From Bradyrhizobium sp. 132 (GTDB lineage Bacteria; Pseudomonadota; Alphaproteobacteria; Rhizobiales; Xanthobacteraceae): 64,000 nucleotides of DNA. The stretch lies in contig NZ_JADPKY010000132.1 in assembly GCF_023074185.1 (NCBI RefSeq), forward strand, positions 1 through 64,000, written 5' to 3'. Numbering within the stretch: position 1 is the first letter of the stretch; every line of letters begins with the position of its first letter. Position numbers and translations under genes: made by a program. Below are positions 1 through 8,837 of the stretch, piece by piece. The notes below the pieces were generated by a model, which saw only the letters and a program-made list of their open reading frames with translations, had not been told where the DNA came from and did no database searches.

Positions 1-86
1 TCCGAAAGACCCAGCGGTCGGGACGAAAAGCTGGCAGCAATCAAACAAAAAGCTGAACATCCGCCTTGACACACCAAATCCCCATG

Positions 87-155
87 TGAGCAATCCAGAA
101 TCCCTCCACGGAGACAGTCTGGATTGCTTCGTCGCAAGGGCGCCTCGCAATGACG
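87..155. repeat. Dispersed palindromic repeat, family A, copy 1 (partly degraded)
   Basis: GCAATCCAGA near the left end pairs with TCTGGATTGC, and the right end CTCGCAATGACG is the same terminus seen at 6627-6711, 39401-39486 and 47616-47700. The left outer arm (GTCATTGCGAGG) is not recognisable here. The ATG of the following TetR gene lies inside the terminal CAATGACG. Confidence 0.75.
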
Positions 156-911
156 GCGAGCGCGTGTTACATCCATCCTGAGACCACCCAGCGAGCAACC
201 GGTTTGGCGAAGGCAAAGCGAACTCTGAAATGGCAGCGCGATCCCGAGGGGATGCGGCTGCGCATTCTCGAAGCGGCCAAGCAGGAATTCTCGGCCCACG
301 GTCTTGCCGGCGCACGTGTCGATCGCATTGCTGAACAGGCCGGCGCCAACAAGCGGATGCTGTACTATCACGTCGGCAACAAGGACGAGCTCTATCTCGC
401 GGTGCTCGAAGGCGCCTATGACAAGATCCGCAGCGAGGAGCGTGGGCTCGATCTCGAGCACCTCGACCCGCCCGAGGCCATCAGGCGCCTGATCGAGTTC
501 ACCTGGAATTACTTTCTGCGCAATCCCGAATTCCTGTCGCTGCTCCAGACCGAGAACCTCGCGCGCGCAAAGCATTTGAAGCGCTCGACCAAGGTCAAAT
601 CGATGCACTCGCCCTTCGTCGAGATGATCCGCACCGTGGTGCGGCGCGGCGTCGAGAGCGGCGACTTCCAGGTCGCGGTCGATCCGGTGCAGCTCTACAT
701 CTCGATCGCGGGGCTCTGCTTCTTCTATCTCTCGAACTCGGCGACGCTCAGCGTGATCTTCGGCCGCGATTTGCTGGCCAAGGACGCCAAGGACGAGCGG
801 CTGGCCCACATGGTCGGCCTCGTGCTGGCAGCGCTGACGGGGCGCTCGGCGGAGCTGCTGAAGATCGTCAAGGCGCCGAAGTCGCGCGCCGCGGTGGCGC
901 AGACGGTTTAA
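150..911 (+). CDS. TetR/AcrR family transcriptional regulator
   Basis: A 253-residue protein with an N-terminal TetR helix-turn-helix (about residues 34-85). Typical features are RILEAAKQEFSAHG, the recognition part GANKRMLYYHVGNKDELY, and a longer helical C-terminal ligand domain with the conserved-looking WNYFLRNPEFL. It probably represses a nearby operon in response to a small ligand. The ABC importer genes that start at 1130 on the same strand are the obvious candidate target, but no operator is visible. The start is uncertain: ATG 150 sits inside a palindromic repeat, with AAGGGCG eight bases upstream. A TTG at 204 would also leave a complete DNA-binding domain, while ATG 252 would cut into it. 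Confidence 0.9.
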   Translation: MTASACYIHPETTQRATGLAKAKRTLKWQRDPEGMRLRILEAAKQEFSAHGLAGARVDRIAEQAGANKRMLYYHVGNKDELYLAVLEGAYDKIRSEERGLDLEHLDPPEAIRRLIEFTWNYFLRNPEFLSLLQTENLARAKHLKRSTKVKSMHSPFVEMIRTVVRRGVESGDFQVAVDPVQLYISIAGLCFFYLSNSATLSVIFGRDLLAKDAKDERLAHMVGLVLAALTGRSAELLKIVKAPKSRAAVAQTV

Positions 912-932
912 TCTCAAGCTCTCGCCGGATCC

Positions 933-1027
933 GTCATGGCCGGGTTTGTCCTGGCTTGTCCCGGCCGTCCACGCGCGTCTCCGCGTGAGGAGAGGCGTGG
1001 ATGCCCGGGACAAGCCCGGGCACGACC
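933..1027. repeat. Dispersed palindromic repeat, family B
   Basis: The left arm (CATGGCCGGGTTTGTCCTGG, then GTCCACGC) is the imperfect complement of the right arm (GCGTGGATGCCCGGGACAAG, then CCCGGGCACGAC), giving a long hairpin of about 95 bases. This resembles a well-known abundant class of intergenic repeat in Bradyrhizobium. It fills most of the gap between the TetR gene and the ABC permease gene. I see only one copy in the window. Confidence 0.65.
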
Positions 1028-1129
1028 AGCGGGGGAACAGGCACAAAACGTCACAGGGAAACCTCTGGACAGTATTTACCCAATCGGTTAATTTCTCCCT
1101 CAACGAACAAGACGACCGGGAGTGAGAAC

Positions 1130-1939
1130 GTGGCGGAGCTGAAGCCGCAGAGTGCGGTGTCCAAGATGCTGAATGCGGCCTGGATTCGGCCGTTCCTGTT
1201 CCTTGTCTTCATCGTCGTCGCCTGGGATCTCGCGATCCGGCTGTTCAAGATTCCCGCCTATCAAATCCCGTCACCTGGCGATGTCCTGGCGGTGCTGCGC
1301 ACCGAATGGCCGGAACTGCTGCGCCAGTCCTGGCCGACCACCTATGCCACCGTCTGCGGTTTCCTGCTGTCGGCGCTGTTCGGCATTCCTGTCGCCATGC
1401 TGATTGCGGGCTCCAAGACGGTGGAGAGCTATGTCTATCCGCTGCTGGTGTTCTCGCAATCCGTGCCGAAGATCGCGATCGCGCCGCTGTTCGTGGTGTG
1501 GTTCGGTTTCGGCATCATTCCGAAAGTGATTTCGGCCTTCCTGCTCGGCTTCTTCCCGGTGGTGGTCTCCGCCGTGCAGGGCTTCAAATCGGTCGATCCC
1601 GATATGGTGGATCTCGCCCGCGCCATGCAGGGCAGCCGCTTCCAGGTGTTTTGTGCCGTGAACCTGCCGCATGCGCTGCCCGCGATCTTCTCCGGTCTCA
1701 AAGTGTCGGTGACGTTGGCGGTGGTCGGCGCCGTCGTCGGTGAGTTCGTGGGTTCCAATTCCGGCATCGGCTACGTGATGCAGCGCTCGATCGGCACGTT
1801 CGACCTGCCGACGATGTTCGCAGCCCTCGTGATCCTCGCGCTGCTCGGCGTGATCCTGTTCTGGGTCGTGGACCGCATCGAGAAGCTGGTCATTCCCTGG
1901 CATGTCAGCCAGCGTGAGGACGTGATTTTCGCATCTTAA
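1130..1939 (+). CDS. NitT/TauT-type ABC transporter permease
   Basis: Inner-membrane permease of the BPD_transp_1 family (SsuC/TauC/NrtB type), 269 residues. Hydrophobic segments start with FLFLVFIVVAWDLAI. The cytoplasmic loop that contacts the ATPase (EAA-like region around DLARAMQGSRFQVFCAVNLP) is visible, followed by ALPAIFSGLKVSVTLA. I chose GTG 1130 because GGGAG stands just upstream and the length then fits the family. An open frame runs back to 1001, but that extension is translated repeat DNA. The binding protein and ATPase genes follow directly on the same strand. Substrates of this class include sulfonates, nitrate, pyrimidines and aromatic acids. The enzyme genes downstream suggest an organic acid or sugar-like compound. 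Confidence 0.9.
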   Translation: MAELKPQSAVSKMLNAAWIRPFLFLVFIVVAWDLAIRLFKIPAYQIPSPGDVLAVLRTEWPELLRQSWPTTYATVCGFLLSALFGIPVAMLIAGSKTVESYVYPLLVFSQSVPKIAIAPLFVVWFGFGIIPKVISAFLLGFFPVVVSAVQGFKSVDPDMVDLARAMQGSRFQVFCAVNLPHALPAIFSGLKVSVTLAVVGAVVGEFVGSNSGIGYVMQRSIGTFDLPTMFAALVILALLGVILFWVVDRIEKLVIPWHVSQREDVIFAS

Positions 1940-1994
1940 CTAAAGCAACCAACGGCCACCAACGGCCGAAGCAAATCGACAAGGGAGAGTGACG

Positions 1995-2987
1995 ATGAAG
2001 CGGTGGATTGGAGCAGTCTCTGCGGCGCTGATGGTGTTTGCGGCGATGCCGGCGCAGGCCGCCGACAAGGTCGTGCTGATGCTAAACTGGTACGTCTATG
2101 GCGAGCACGCGCCGTTCTATTACGGCAAGGCCAAGGGCATTTACGCAGCCGAGGGCATCGATCTCGAGATCCAGGAAGGCCGCGGATCGGCTGCGACCAC
2201 GCAGGCGGTGGCCGCCAAGACCGCCGATTTCGGCTATGTCGACGTGCCCACCATGATGCGCGCCGCGATCAAGGGCGCGCCTGTGGTTGCGACCGGCGTG
2301 CTGCTCCAGACCAGCCCGATGTCCGCCATGGGTTTCGTCGACAAGAACATCAGGAAGCCCGAGGACATCAAGGGCAAGACGGTCGCGATCACGCCTGCCG
2401 ATTCCATGACCCAGATCTGGCCGTTGTTCCTGAAGAAGACCGGCCTGAAGGAGAGCGACTTCCAGACCGTCGCGGGCGACGGCCAGACCAAGCTCAATGC
2501 GGTCATCAACGGCCAGGCTGACCTCCTGCTCGGTTACGTCATGGACCAGTCGATGAAGATCAAGGACGCCACCGGCAAGGACGTCTATCCGATCAAGTTC
2601 GCGGACTACGGCATCAACATGGTCTCCTCGGGCATCATCGCCAACACCGATTATGTGAAGGCCAATGCCGACCTCGTGCGCCGCTTCATGTCGGCGACGA
2701 CAAAGGCGGTCGAGGCCGCCGAGAAGGAGCCGAAGGCGGCGGCGCAGTCGATCCTCGACGCCAACCCGAAGGGCGGCAAAATCGATACGCTGACGCAAGG
2801 TTTTGAGTTGACCATTCCGCTCTACCGGACCGCGGAGACCAAGAGCAAGCGGCCGTTCCAGGTCACCGACCAGAACATGACCGACTCCGTCAATCTGATG
2901 GTCGAATATGGCGGGCTGGACGCCAAGGCCAAGGACAATCCGAAGGCGTTCTATACCAACGACTACCTGCCGAAGAGCGGCTCGTGA
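1995..2987 (+). CDS. NMT1/THI5-like ABC transporter substrate-binding protein
   Basis: Periplasmic binding protein of the NMT1/SsuA-like family, 330 residues. A Sec signal peptide is clear (MKRWIGAVSAALMVFAAMPAQAA, likely cut after AQA). The mature part begins KVVLMLNWYVYGEHAPFYYG, which resembles the hydroxymethylpyrimidine, riboflavin and sulfonate binders of this family. ATG 1995 is preferred over GTG 1989 because AAGGGAGAG lies at an ideal distance. It lies 55 bases after the permease and overlaps the ATPase gene. The ligand cannot be told from sequence alone. Confidence 0.9.
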   Translation: MKRWIGAVSAALMVFAAMPAQAADKVVLMLNWYVYGEHAPFYYGKAKGIYAAEGIDLEIQEGRGSAATTQAVAAKTADFGYVDVPTMMRAAIKGAPVVATGVLLQTSPMSAMGFVDKNIRKPEDIKGKTVAITPADSMTQIWPLFLKKTGLKESDFQTVAGDGQTKLNAVINGQADLLLGYVMDQSMKIKDATGKDVYPIKFADYGINMVSSGIIANTDYVKANADLVRRFMSATTKAVEAAEKEPKAAAQSILDANPKGGKIDTLTQGFELTIPLYRTAETKSKRPFQVTDQNMTDSVNLMVEYGGLDAKAKDNPKAFYTNDYLPKSGS

Positions 2988-3832
2988 AACCTGCGACAGT
3001 TATGAGTGAAATCGCGCAGCCGGCCGCACATCTGAGATTGGTGAGCGACCGTGCTGCCGGCGATGCGTCGGGCATCAAGCTGTCCGGCGTGTCGAAGACC
3101 TATCGGACGCGCGACGGCGATGTGCCGTCGTTGCGGCCGCTCGATTTCCACATCAACGACGGCGAGTTCTTTGTCGTGGTCGGCCCGTCCGGCTGCGGCA
3201 AGTCCACGCTGCTCAAGCTGATCTCGGGATTGCTGCCGCCGACATCAGGCGAGATCCTGGTCGAGGGCGAGAAGGTGACGACGCCGCACGGCAATGTCGG
3301 CATCGTGTTCCAGAACGCGCTGCTGCTGCCATGGCGCAACATCCTGGCCAACGTGATGCTGCCGATCGACATGAAGCGGCTGCCGCGGCAGACATATCTC
3401 GACCGCGCCAAGGCGCTGTTGAAGATGGTTGGGCTCGAAGGCTTCGAGAAGAAGCTGCCGTGGCAACTCTCCGGCGGCATGCAGCAGCGCGCCTCGATCT
3501 GCCGCGCGCTGGTGCACGATCCCAAGATCATGCTGATGGACGAGCCGTTCGGCGCGCTCGATGCGCTGACGCGCGAGCGCATGAACGTCGAGTTGATGCG
3601 GATCCAGCGCGAAACGAAAAAGACGGTGCTGCTGATCACGCATTCGATCCCCGAGGCGGTGTTCCTCGCCGATCGCGTGCTGGTCATGACCGAGCGGCCC
3701 GGCGCGATCGCCGCGATCTACGACGTGCCACTGCCGCGTCCACGTTCGCTCGACGTGATGGCTGATCCTGTCTTCACCGAACTCGTGCAACGCATCCGCA
3801 AGCATTTCTTCTCGCAAGGGGCGTTGGATTAG
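2984..3832 (+). CDS. NitT/TauT-type ABC transporter ATP-binding protein
   Basis: ATPase subunit of the importer, 282 residues. Walker A is GPSGCGKST, the ABC signature is LSGGMQQR, and Walker B is MLMDEPFGALDALT, followed by the switch histidine in LLITHSIPEAV. It has the family's usual C-terminal stretch on RPGAIAAIYDVPLPRPR. GTG 2984 overlaps the stop of the binding-protein gene by four bases, suggesting translational coupling. ATG 3002, six codons further in, is an equally possible start. With the two preceding genes it makes a complete importer. Confidence 0.92.
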   Translation: MKPATVMSEIAQPAAHLRLVSDRAAGDASGIKLSGVSKTYRTRDGDVPSLRPLDFHINDGEFFVVVGPSGCGKSTLLKLISGLLPPTSGEILVEGEKVTTPHGNVGIVFQNALLLPWRNILANVMLPIDMKRLPRQTYLDRAKALLKMVGLEGFEKKLPWQLSGGMQQRASICRALVHDPKIMLMDEPFGALDALTRERMNVELMRIQRETKKTVLLITHSIPEAVFLADRVLVMTERPGAIAAIYDVPLPRPRSLDVMADPVFTELVQRIRKHFFSQGALD

Positions 3833-3866
3833 TTAGCGATGGTGTTCTCCAGCCCGACCACATGCA

Positions 3867-4000
3867 CGGTGCGCTCCCTCCCCCGCGTGCGGGGGAGGAC
3901 TGGGGAGAGGGTATCTCCGCATCAGGATTGTCCGGTCGCGGAAAGAACCCTCACCCGGCGCTGCGCGCCGACCTCTCCCGCAAGCGGGCGAGGTGCACCG
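3867..4000. repeat. Dispersed palindromic repeat, family C
   Basis: The ends GGTGCGCTCCCTC and GAGGTGCACC are imperfect complements. Two inner hairpins are visible: CTCCCCCGC-GTGCGGGGGAGG and CCTCTCCCGCAAGCGGGCGAGG. The element separates the ABC importer from the enolase-family gene. An in-frame reading through it adds 62 spurious residues to that gene. Confidence 0.6.
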
Positions 4001-4047
4001 TCCGAGCGGCCAGACCGGTTTCCAACAAGCTCACATGCGGAAGCACC

Positions 4048-5445
4048 ATGCCACCGCGCCTGAAGCTGCGAGACATCGCGTTCTTCGAACGTCCCGTGCA
4101 TTTCGCGCGGCCGTTCCGCTTTGGCGCGATCACGATCAACGCGACGCCGCAGCTGTTCGTGCGGGTCGAGATCGAGGTCGAAGGCAAGGGGACCGCGGTC
4201 GGCGCCAGCGCCGAGCTGCTGGTACCAAAATGGTTCGACAAGCGGCCGGAGCTGTCGCCGGCACAGACCGTCGATGATCTGCGCCGCTCGCTGGAGATCG
4301 CGCGGCGGCTTTATCTTGCGCGAACTGGATTTCTGACGGCATTCGATCTGCATGCCTCGTGCATCGGTGCCCAGGTCGCGACCTGTGCGAAAAAGAATAT
4401 TCCGGCGCTTGCGGCGGCTTACGGCCCCGCGGAAATCGACAAGGCGATCCTCGACGCGCTCCTGCGCGCGGCCGAGACCAGTTTTTTCGACGGCATGGCC
4501 GGCAACATCGCCGGAATCGATGCGCGGCTGTCGCCTGACCTGAAGGAAACGGATCTCACGACGTTCCTGTCCGGCCGGAAGCCGGTGTCGCGTGTTGCCA
4601 TCAGGCATACCGTCGGCCTCGACGATACCGTTGAAGGTGAGGGCGGGGTTGCCGATGCCCGCGACAACTCCGGTGCAAGATATTTCAAGCTGAAGCTGTC
4701 GGGCGATCCCGTGGCCGACGCAGCGCGGCTGGCGCGGATCGGCAAGGAGCTCGATACGCTTGGACGTGACTACAAGGCGACGCTCGATGCCAACGAGCAA
4801 TATGCGGATCTCGCGGCGTTGCAGGCGCTGATGGACCGGCTTGATCGTGATCCCACATTGCGGCCGATCGCGTCGCGCTTGCTCTACGTCGAGCAGCCGA
4901 TGCCGCGCGATATCACCCGGCAGTCACCGCTGGGTTCGCTGGCCGCGCGTGGCTTTATCATCGACGAAGCCGATGATTCCTACGACGCGTTCCCTGCGGC
5001 CCGGGCGCTCGGCTATTGCGGCATCTCCTCGAAGTCCTGCAAGGGGCTCTACAAGTCCATCGTCAACGCGACGCGTGCGGCGAAATGGAGCGCGGGCGGC
5101 GAAAGATTCTTCGTCACCGGCGAAGATCTCACCTGTCAGGCGGGTCTTGCCGTGCAGCAGGACCTCGCGCTCGGCGCCTTCCTTGGCATCACGCACGCCG
5201 AGCGCAACGGCCATCACTATGTCGACGGCTTTGGCGAGGCGCCCGCCGCAGAAGCCGAGGCCTTCGCGGCAGCGCATCCCGAACTCTACGCCGATGCCGG
5301 GCAGGGCATCCGGCTCTCCATTCACAACGGCGATCTCCTGACGGGATCGCTCAACCGAGCGGGTTTTGCGACGTCGGTCCATCCGGACTGGTCGGCACTG
5401 CGCCTGCTCGAACAGCCAAAATCACCTAGGGAGCAATCGGTATGA
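4048..5445 (+). CDS. Enolase superfamily protein (mandelate racemase/muconate lactonizing enzyme type)
   Basis: A 465-residue member of the enolase superfamily. The expected catalytic residues are all visible: a KxK motif (K214, K216 in YFKLKLSGD), three metal ligand positions (D247 in LDANEQY, E282 in VEQPMPRD, D306/E307 in IIDEADDS) and a lysine on the opposite face (K329 or K332 in SSKSCKG). Such enzymes take a proton from the carbon next to a carboxylate, then racemise, dehydrate or cycloisomerise the acid. The pattern KxK...K is closest to the muconate lactonizing/dipeptide epimerase subgroup. It is longer than usual (about 360-400). ATG 4048 has GGAAG upstream. Substrate unknown; neighbours suggest a sugar-like or cyclic acid. 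Confidence 0.85.
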   Translation: MPPRLKLRDIAFFERPVHFARPFRFGAITINATPQLFVRVEIEVEGKGTAVGASAELLVPKWFDKRPELSPAQTVDDLRRSLEIARRLYLARTGFLTAFDLHASCIGAQVATCAKKNIPALAAAYGPAEIDKAILDALLRAAETSFFDGMAGNIAGIDARLSPDLKETDLTTFLSGRKPVSRVAIRHTVGLDDTVEGEGGVADARDNSGARYFKLKLSGDPVADAARLARIGKELDTLGRDYKATLDANEQYADLAALQALMDRLDRDPTLRPIASRLLYVEQPMPRDITRQSPLGSLAARGFIIDEADDSYDAFPAARALGYCGISSKSCKGLYKSIVNATRAAKWSAGGERFFVTGEDLTCQAGLAVQQDLALGAFLGITHAERNGHHYVDGFGEAPAAEAEAFAAAHPELYADAGQGIRLSIHNGDLLTGSLNRAGFATSVHPDWSALRLLEQPKSPREQSV

Positions 5446-6593
5446 CCACCCAACGCCTCGGCCTTATCATGAACGGCGTCACCGGCCGCATGGGCCTGAA
5501 CCAGCATCTGATTCGCTCGATCGTCGCGATCCGCGAGCAGGGCGGCGTCCGTTTGAAGAACGGCGATCGCGTGATGCCTGATCCGATCCTGGTCGGCCGC
5601 AGCGCCGAGAAGGTCGAGGGGCTGGCCAAGCGCTACAACATCACGCGCTGGACCACCGACCTCGACGCGGCGCTCGCCGACAAGAACGACACCATGTTTT
5701 TCGACGCCGCGACCACGCAGGCGCGCCCCGGTCTGCTCATCCAAGCCATCAATGCCGGCAAGCACGTTTATTGCGAGAAGCCGATCGCGACGAATTTCGA
5801 GGCGGCGCTCGAGGTCGTCAAGCTCGCCAATTCCAAGGGCGTCAAGCACGGCACGGTGCAGGACAAGCTGTTCCTGCCGGGCCTGAAGAAGATCGCCTTC
5901 CTGCGTGACTCCGGGTTCTTCGGCCGCATCCTCTCGGTACGCGGCGAGTTCGGCTATTGGGTGTTCGAAGGTGGTTGGCAGGAGGCGCAGCGGCCGTCAT
6001 GGAATTACCGCGACGAGGACGGCGGCGGCATCATCCTCGATATGGTCTGCCATTGGCGCTACGTGCTCGACAATCTCTTCGGCGAGGTCGAGAGCGTGAG
6101 CTGCATCGGCAACACCGACATTCCCGAGCGTTTCGACGAGCAGGGCAAGAAGTACAAAGCGACCGCCGACGACTCCGCGTATGCGACGTTCCAGCTCAAG
6201 GGCGGCGCCATCGCCCACATCAACATGTCCTGGGTGACGCGCGTCTATCGCGACGATCTCGTCACCTTCCAGGTCGACGGCACGCTCGGCTCGGCAGTCG
6301 CCGGCCTTTCGGACTGCATGATCCAGGCGCGTCAGGCGACACCCCGGCCGGTGTGGAATCCCGACGAGAAGCGGCTGCATGACTTTTACGGCGATTGGCA
6401 GAAACTGCCGGATAATGTCACCTACGACAACGGCTTCAAGGAGCAGTGGGAGATGTTCATCCGCCACGTTTACGAGGATGCGCCCTACAAGTTCACGTTG
6501 CTCGAAGGCGTCAAGGGTGTGCAGCTCGCCGAATGCGCGCTGAAGAGCTGGAAAGAGCGGCGCTGGATCGACGTCGCCCCGATCAAGGTCTGA
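5442..6593 (+). CDS. Gfo/Idh/MocA family NAD(P)-dependent oxidoreductase
   Basis: A 383-residue dehydrogenase of the Gfo/Idh/MocA family. The N-terminal Rossmann region is GLIMNGVTGRMG, and the hallmark EKP motif is at residues 112-114 (CEKPIA). The C-terminal substrate domain includes GGGIILDMVCHWRYVLDNLFG, where D-x-x-x-H is the usual catalytic pair. Family members oxidise a hydroxyl of sugars, sugar acids or inositols. The start overlaps the end of the enolase-family gene by four bases, with AGGGAGC upstream, so the two are probably translated together. The substrate is not predictable from sequence. Confidence 0.9.
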   Translation: MTTQRLGLIMNGVTGRMGLNQHLIRSIVAIREQGGVRLKNGDRVMPDPILVGRSAEKVEGLAKRYNITRWTTDLDAALADKNDTMFFDAATTQARPGLLIQAINAGKHVYCEKPIATNFEAALEVVKLANSKGVKHGTVQDKLFLPGLKKIAFLRDSGFFGRILSVRGEFGYWVFEGGWQEAQRPSWNYRDEDGGGIILDMVCHWRYVLDNLFGEVESVSCIGNTDIPERFDEQGKKYKATADDSAYATFQLKGGAIAHINMSWVTRVYRDDLVTFQVDGTLGSAVAGLSDCMIQARQATPRPVWNPDEKRLHDFYGDWQKLPDNVTYDNGFKEQWEMFIRHVYEDAPYKFTLLEGVKGVQLAECALKSWKERRWIDVAPIKV

Positions 6594-6626
6594 GTCTATT
6601 GGATAAGTGTCGATCCTTATTGAACC

Positions 6627-6711
6627 GTCATTGCGAGCGAAGCGAAGCAATCCAGACTGCCACTGCGGAAAGAATCTGGATTGCTTCGTCGCTTCGCTCC
6701 TCGCAATGACG
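6627..6711. repeat. Dispersed palindromic repeat, family A, copy 2
   Basis: Begins GTCATTGCGAGCGAAGCGAA and ends with its near-complement CGCTCCTCGCAATGACG, with the inner pair GCAATCCAGA/TCTGGATTGC. It lies between two genes of one apparent operon (Gfo/Idh/MocA and DUF993) and ends 17 bases before the next start codon. Confidence 0.85.
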
Positions 6712-6728
6712 GGGAGAGGTCTGAAATC

Positions 6729-7934
6729 ATGAACAAGCCCGTCCTGCCCAAGCCCGTCCCTTCAACCTCGTCCCTGTCGCTCAAGCTGCCGAAGGCCGAT
6801 CGTTCGATCGAAACCTATCGGCTCGCGGCGTCGCGAACGTTTCCCGCAAAGCTCGAGGGACCGCTGAATCGCGTCGCATTTTCGGCGGTGCATACGGTGG
6901 TCGATCCCTTCGCCGACAACGATCCCTGGCTTTCGGTTGCGATCGACTGGGACAAGACCATCGCCTTCCGTGAACATGTCTGGGACCTAGGACTCGGCGT
7001 CGCCGAAGCCATGGACACCGCGCAGCGCGGCATGGGGCTGGACTGGCCGACTTCGCTGGAGCTCATCACGCGTTCGGTGTCTGCCGCCAAGCATCGCAAC
7101 GCGCTGGTGTTCTCTGGAGCAGGCACCGATCATCTCGCGGTCGAGGACGCCAAGAATCTCGACGACGTGGTCCGGGCCTATGAGGAGCAGATATCGGCAG
7201 TCGAAAAGGTCGGTGGTCGCATCATTTTAATGGCGTCGCGCGCGCTGGCCAAGCTGGGCCGTAACGCCGACGATTACGCAAAGGTCTATGACCGCGTGCT
7301 CTCGCAGGTTCGCGAGCCCGTGATCATCCACTGGCTCGGCGACATGTTCGACCCGGCGTTGACGGGCTATTGGGGCACCAACGATCTCGATAAGGCGATG
7401 GACACGGCGGTCGCCATCATCAACGGCAACGCGACCAAGATCGACGGCGTCAAAGTTTCGCTGCTCGACAAGCAGCGCGAGATCGACATGCGCAGGCGTC
7501 TCGACAAGCGTATCAAGATGTACACCGGCGACGACTTCAACTATGCGGAGCTGATCGCCGGCGACGGCGAAGGCTTTTCACACGCGCTGCTCGGCATCTT
7601 CGATGCGATCGCACCGGCGGCGTCCTACGCGCTGTCGCGGTTGGCAGCCGGCGACGAGGCCGGCTTCCACGATGTGCTGGGACCGACGGTGCCGCTGTCG
7701 CGCCACATCTTCAAGGCGCCGACGCGCTTCTACAAGACCGGGGTTGTCTTCATGGCTTATCTCAACGGCCACCAGGACCATTTCACCATGGTCGGCGGGC
7801 AGGAGAGCACGCGCTCGATGCTGCATCTTGCCGAGCTGTTCCGCCTTGCCGATCAGGCCGGTCTGCTTGCCAATCCTGAACTTGCGACGCGACGGATGAA
7901 GACCGTGCTGGCTTCGCACGGAATCGAATCCTGA
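6729..7934 (+). CDS. DUF993 family protein (aldolase-like TIM barrel)
   Basis: A 401-residue protein I recognise as DUF993, a family usually described as related to dihydrodipicolinate synthase-type aldolases. No biochemical role is known to me. Visible features are HTVVDPFADNDPW, a charged VSLLDKQREIDMRRR, and LPVIIHWLGDMFDP-like text (PVIIHWLGDMFDP). ATG 6729 is supported by GGAGAGG about nine bases upstream; an open frame back to 6681 is repeat-derived. The next gene starts one base before this stop ends, so both are probably coupled. Its position between an oxidoreductase and a sugar isomerase suggests a C-C bond cleaving or forming step on a carbohydrate-like compound. Confidence 0.8.
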   Translation: MNKPVLPKPVPSTSSLSLKLPKADRSIETYRLAASRTFPAKLEGPLNRVAFSAVHTVVDPFADNDPWLSVAIDWDKTIAFREHVWDLGLGVAEAMDTAQRGMGLDWPTSLELITRSVSAAKHRNALVFSGAGTDHLAVEDAKNLDDVVRAYEEQISAVEKVGGRIILMASRALAKLGRNADDYAKVYDRVLSQVREPVIIHWLGDMFDPALTGYWGTNDLDKAMDTAVAIINGNATKIDGVKVSLLDKQREIDMRRRLDKRIKMYTGDDFNYAELIAGDGEGFSHALLGIFDAIAPAASYALSRLAAGDEAGFHDVLGPTVPLSRHIFKAPTRFYKTGVVFMAYLNGHQDHFTMVGGQESTRSMLHLAELFRLADQAGLLANPELATRRMKTVLASHGIES

Positions 7935-8797
7935 TGCGCGATTTCTCGTCCGACCATCGCTGGCTGTCGCTCAACACGGCGACGGTCCGCAAGCAGGGTG
8001 ACCTCGTCGAGATCATCGACGCCTGTGCCAAGCACGGCATCCGCGCCATCGATCCCTGGCGCGACCAGGTCGCGGCCGTCGGCCTCGATCGTGCCGCGCG
8101 TGCGGTGCGTGATGCCGGTCTCGACCTATCGGGCTATTGCCGGGGTGGCATGTTCACATCCGACGCTGCACGCCGAGACGAGGTGCGCGACGACAACCGG
8201 CGCTGCGTCGACGAAGCCAAGGCGCTGGGAGCACCCTGCATCGTGCTCGTCGTCGGCGGCCTGCCGCAATATTCGCGGCCGGGCAGCAAGGCGTCGAAGG
8301 ACATCGCCGGCGCGCGGACGCAGGTCGAGGAAGCGCTAGCTGAGATGCTCGACTACGCCAAACAGGCAAAGCTGCCGCTGGCGATCGAGCCGCTGCATCC
8401 GGCCTATGCGGCGGACCGCGCCTGCGTCAACACGACGAAGCAAGCGCTCGACATCTGCGACCGGCTTGATCCTGATCGCAGCGGCATGCTCGGTGTCGCG
8501 CTCGACGTCTATCACATCTGGTGGGACCCCGAGCTGATGGAGCAGATCGCGCGCGCCGGCAAGGATCGCCTGCTGGCCTTTCATGTCTGCGACTGGCTGG
8601 TGCCGACGAAAGACATCCTCAACGACCGTGGCATGATGGGCGACGGCGTCATCGACATCAAATCGGTGCGCGAAGCGGTCGAGGCGCAGGGCTTTGCCGG
8701 CTATTCGGAGATCGAAATCTTCTCCAACGGCTGGTGGGACAAACCGATGGACGAGGTGCTGCAAACCTGCATCGCGCGGCACAAGACAGTGGTTTAG
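7934..8797 (+). CDS. Sugar phosphate isomerase/epimerase (xylose isomerase-like TIM barrel)
   Basis: A 287-residue AP endonuclease 2/xylose isomerase-like TIM barrel. The metal-site residues expected for the family appear at the ends of strands: E in LAIEPLHPAYAADR, D and H in VALDVYHIWWDP, H in LAFHVCDW, and E in YSEIEIFS. Members isomerise, epimerise or dehydrate keto-sugars and inositol derivatives. The ATG shares a base with the stop of the DUF993 gene. It is the last gene of the run that begins with the ABC importer and converges on the P450 gene at 8838. Confidence 0.88.
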   Translation: MRDFSSDHRWLSLNTATVRKQGDLVEIIDACAKHGIRAIDPWRDQVAAVGLDRAARAVRDAGLDLSGYCRGGMFTSDAARRDEVRDDNRRCVDEAKALGAPCIVLVVGGLPQYSRPGSKASKDIAGARTQVEEALAEMLDYAKQAKLPLAIEPLHPAYAADRACVNTTKQALDICDRLDPDRSGMLGVALDVYHIWWDPELMEQIARAGKDRLLAFHVCDWLVPTKDILNDRGMMGDGVIDIKSVREAVEAQGFAGYSEIEIFSNGWWDKPMDEVLQTCIARHKTVV

Positions 8798-8837
8798 GCC
8801 TCCGGAATAATCCGTTGCACGCAGCGGCGCTGAGGCC

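Noticed and set aside
1001..1129. N-terminal extension of the ABC permease
   Set aside because: Partly translated family B repeat; GTG 1130 has a good ribosome-binding site and normal length.
8798..8837. Possible bidirectional terminator between the isomerase and P450 genes (GGCCTC...GAGGCC)
   Set aside because: The stem is only six bases with a loop of about 30 bases and no T-tract; part of it lies in the P450 coding end.
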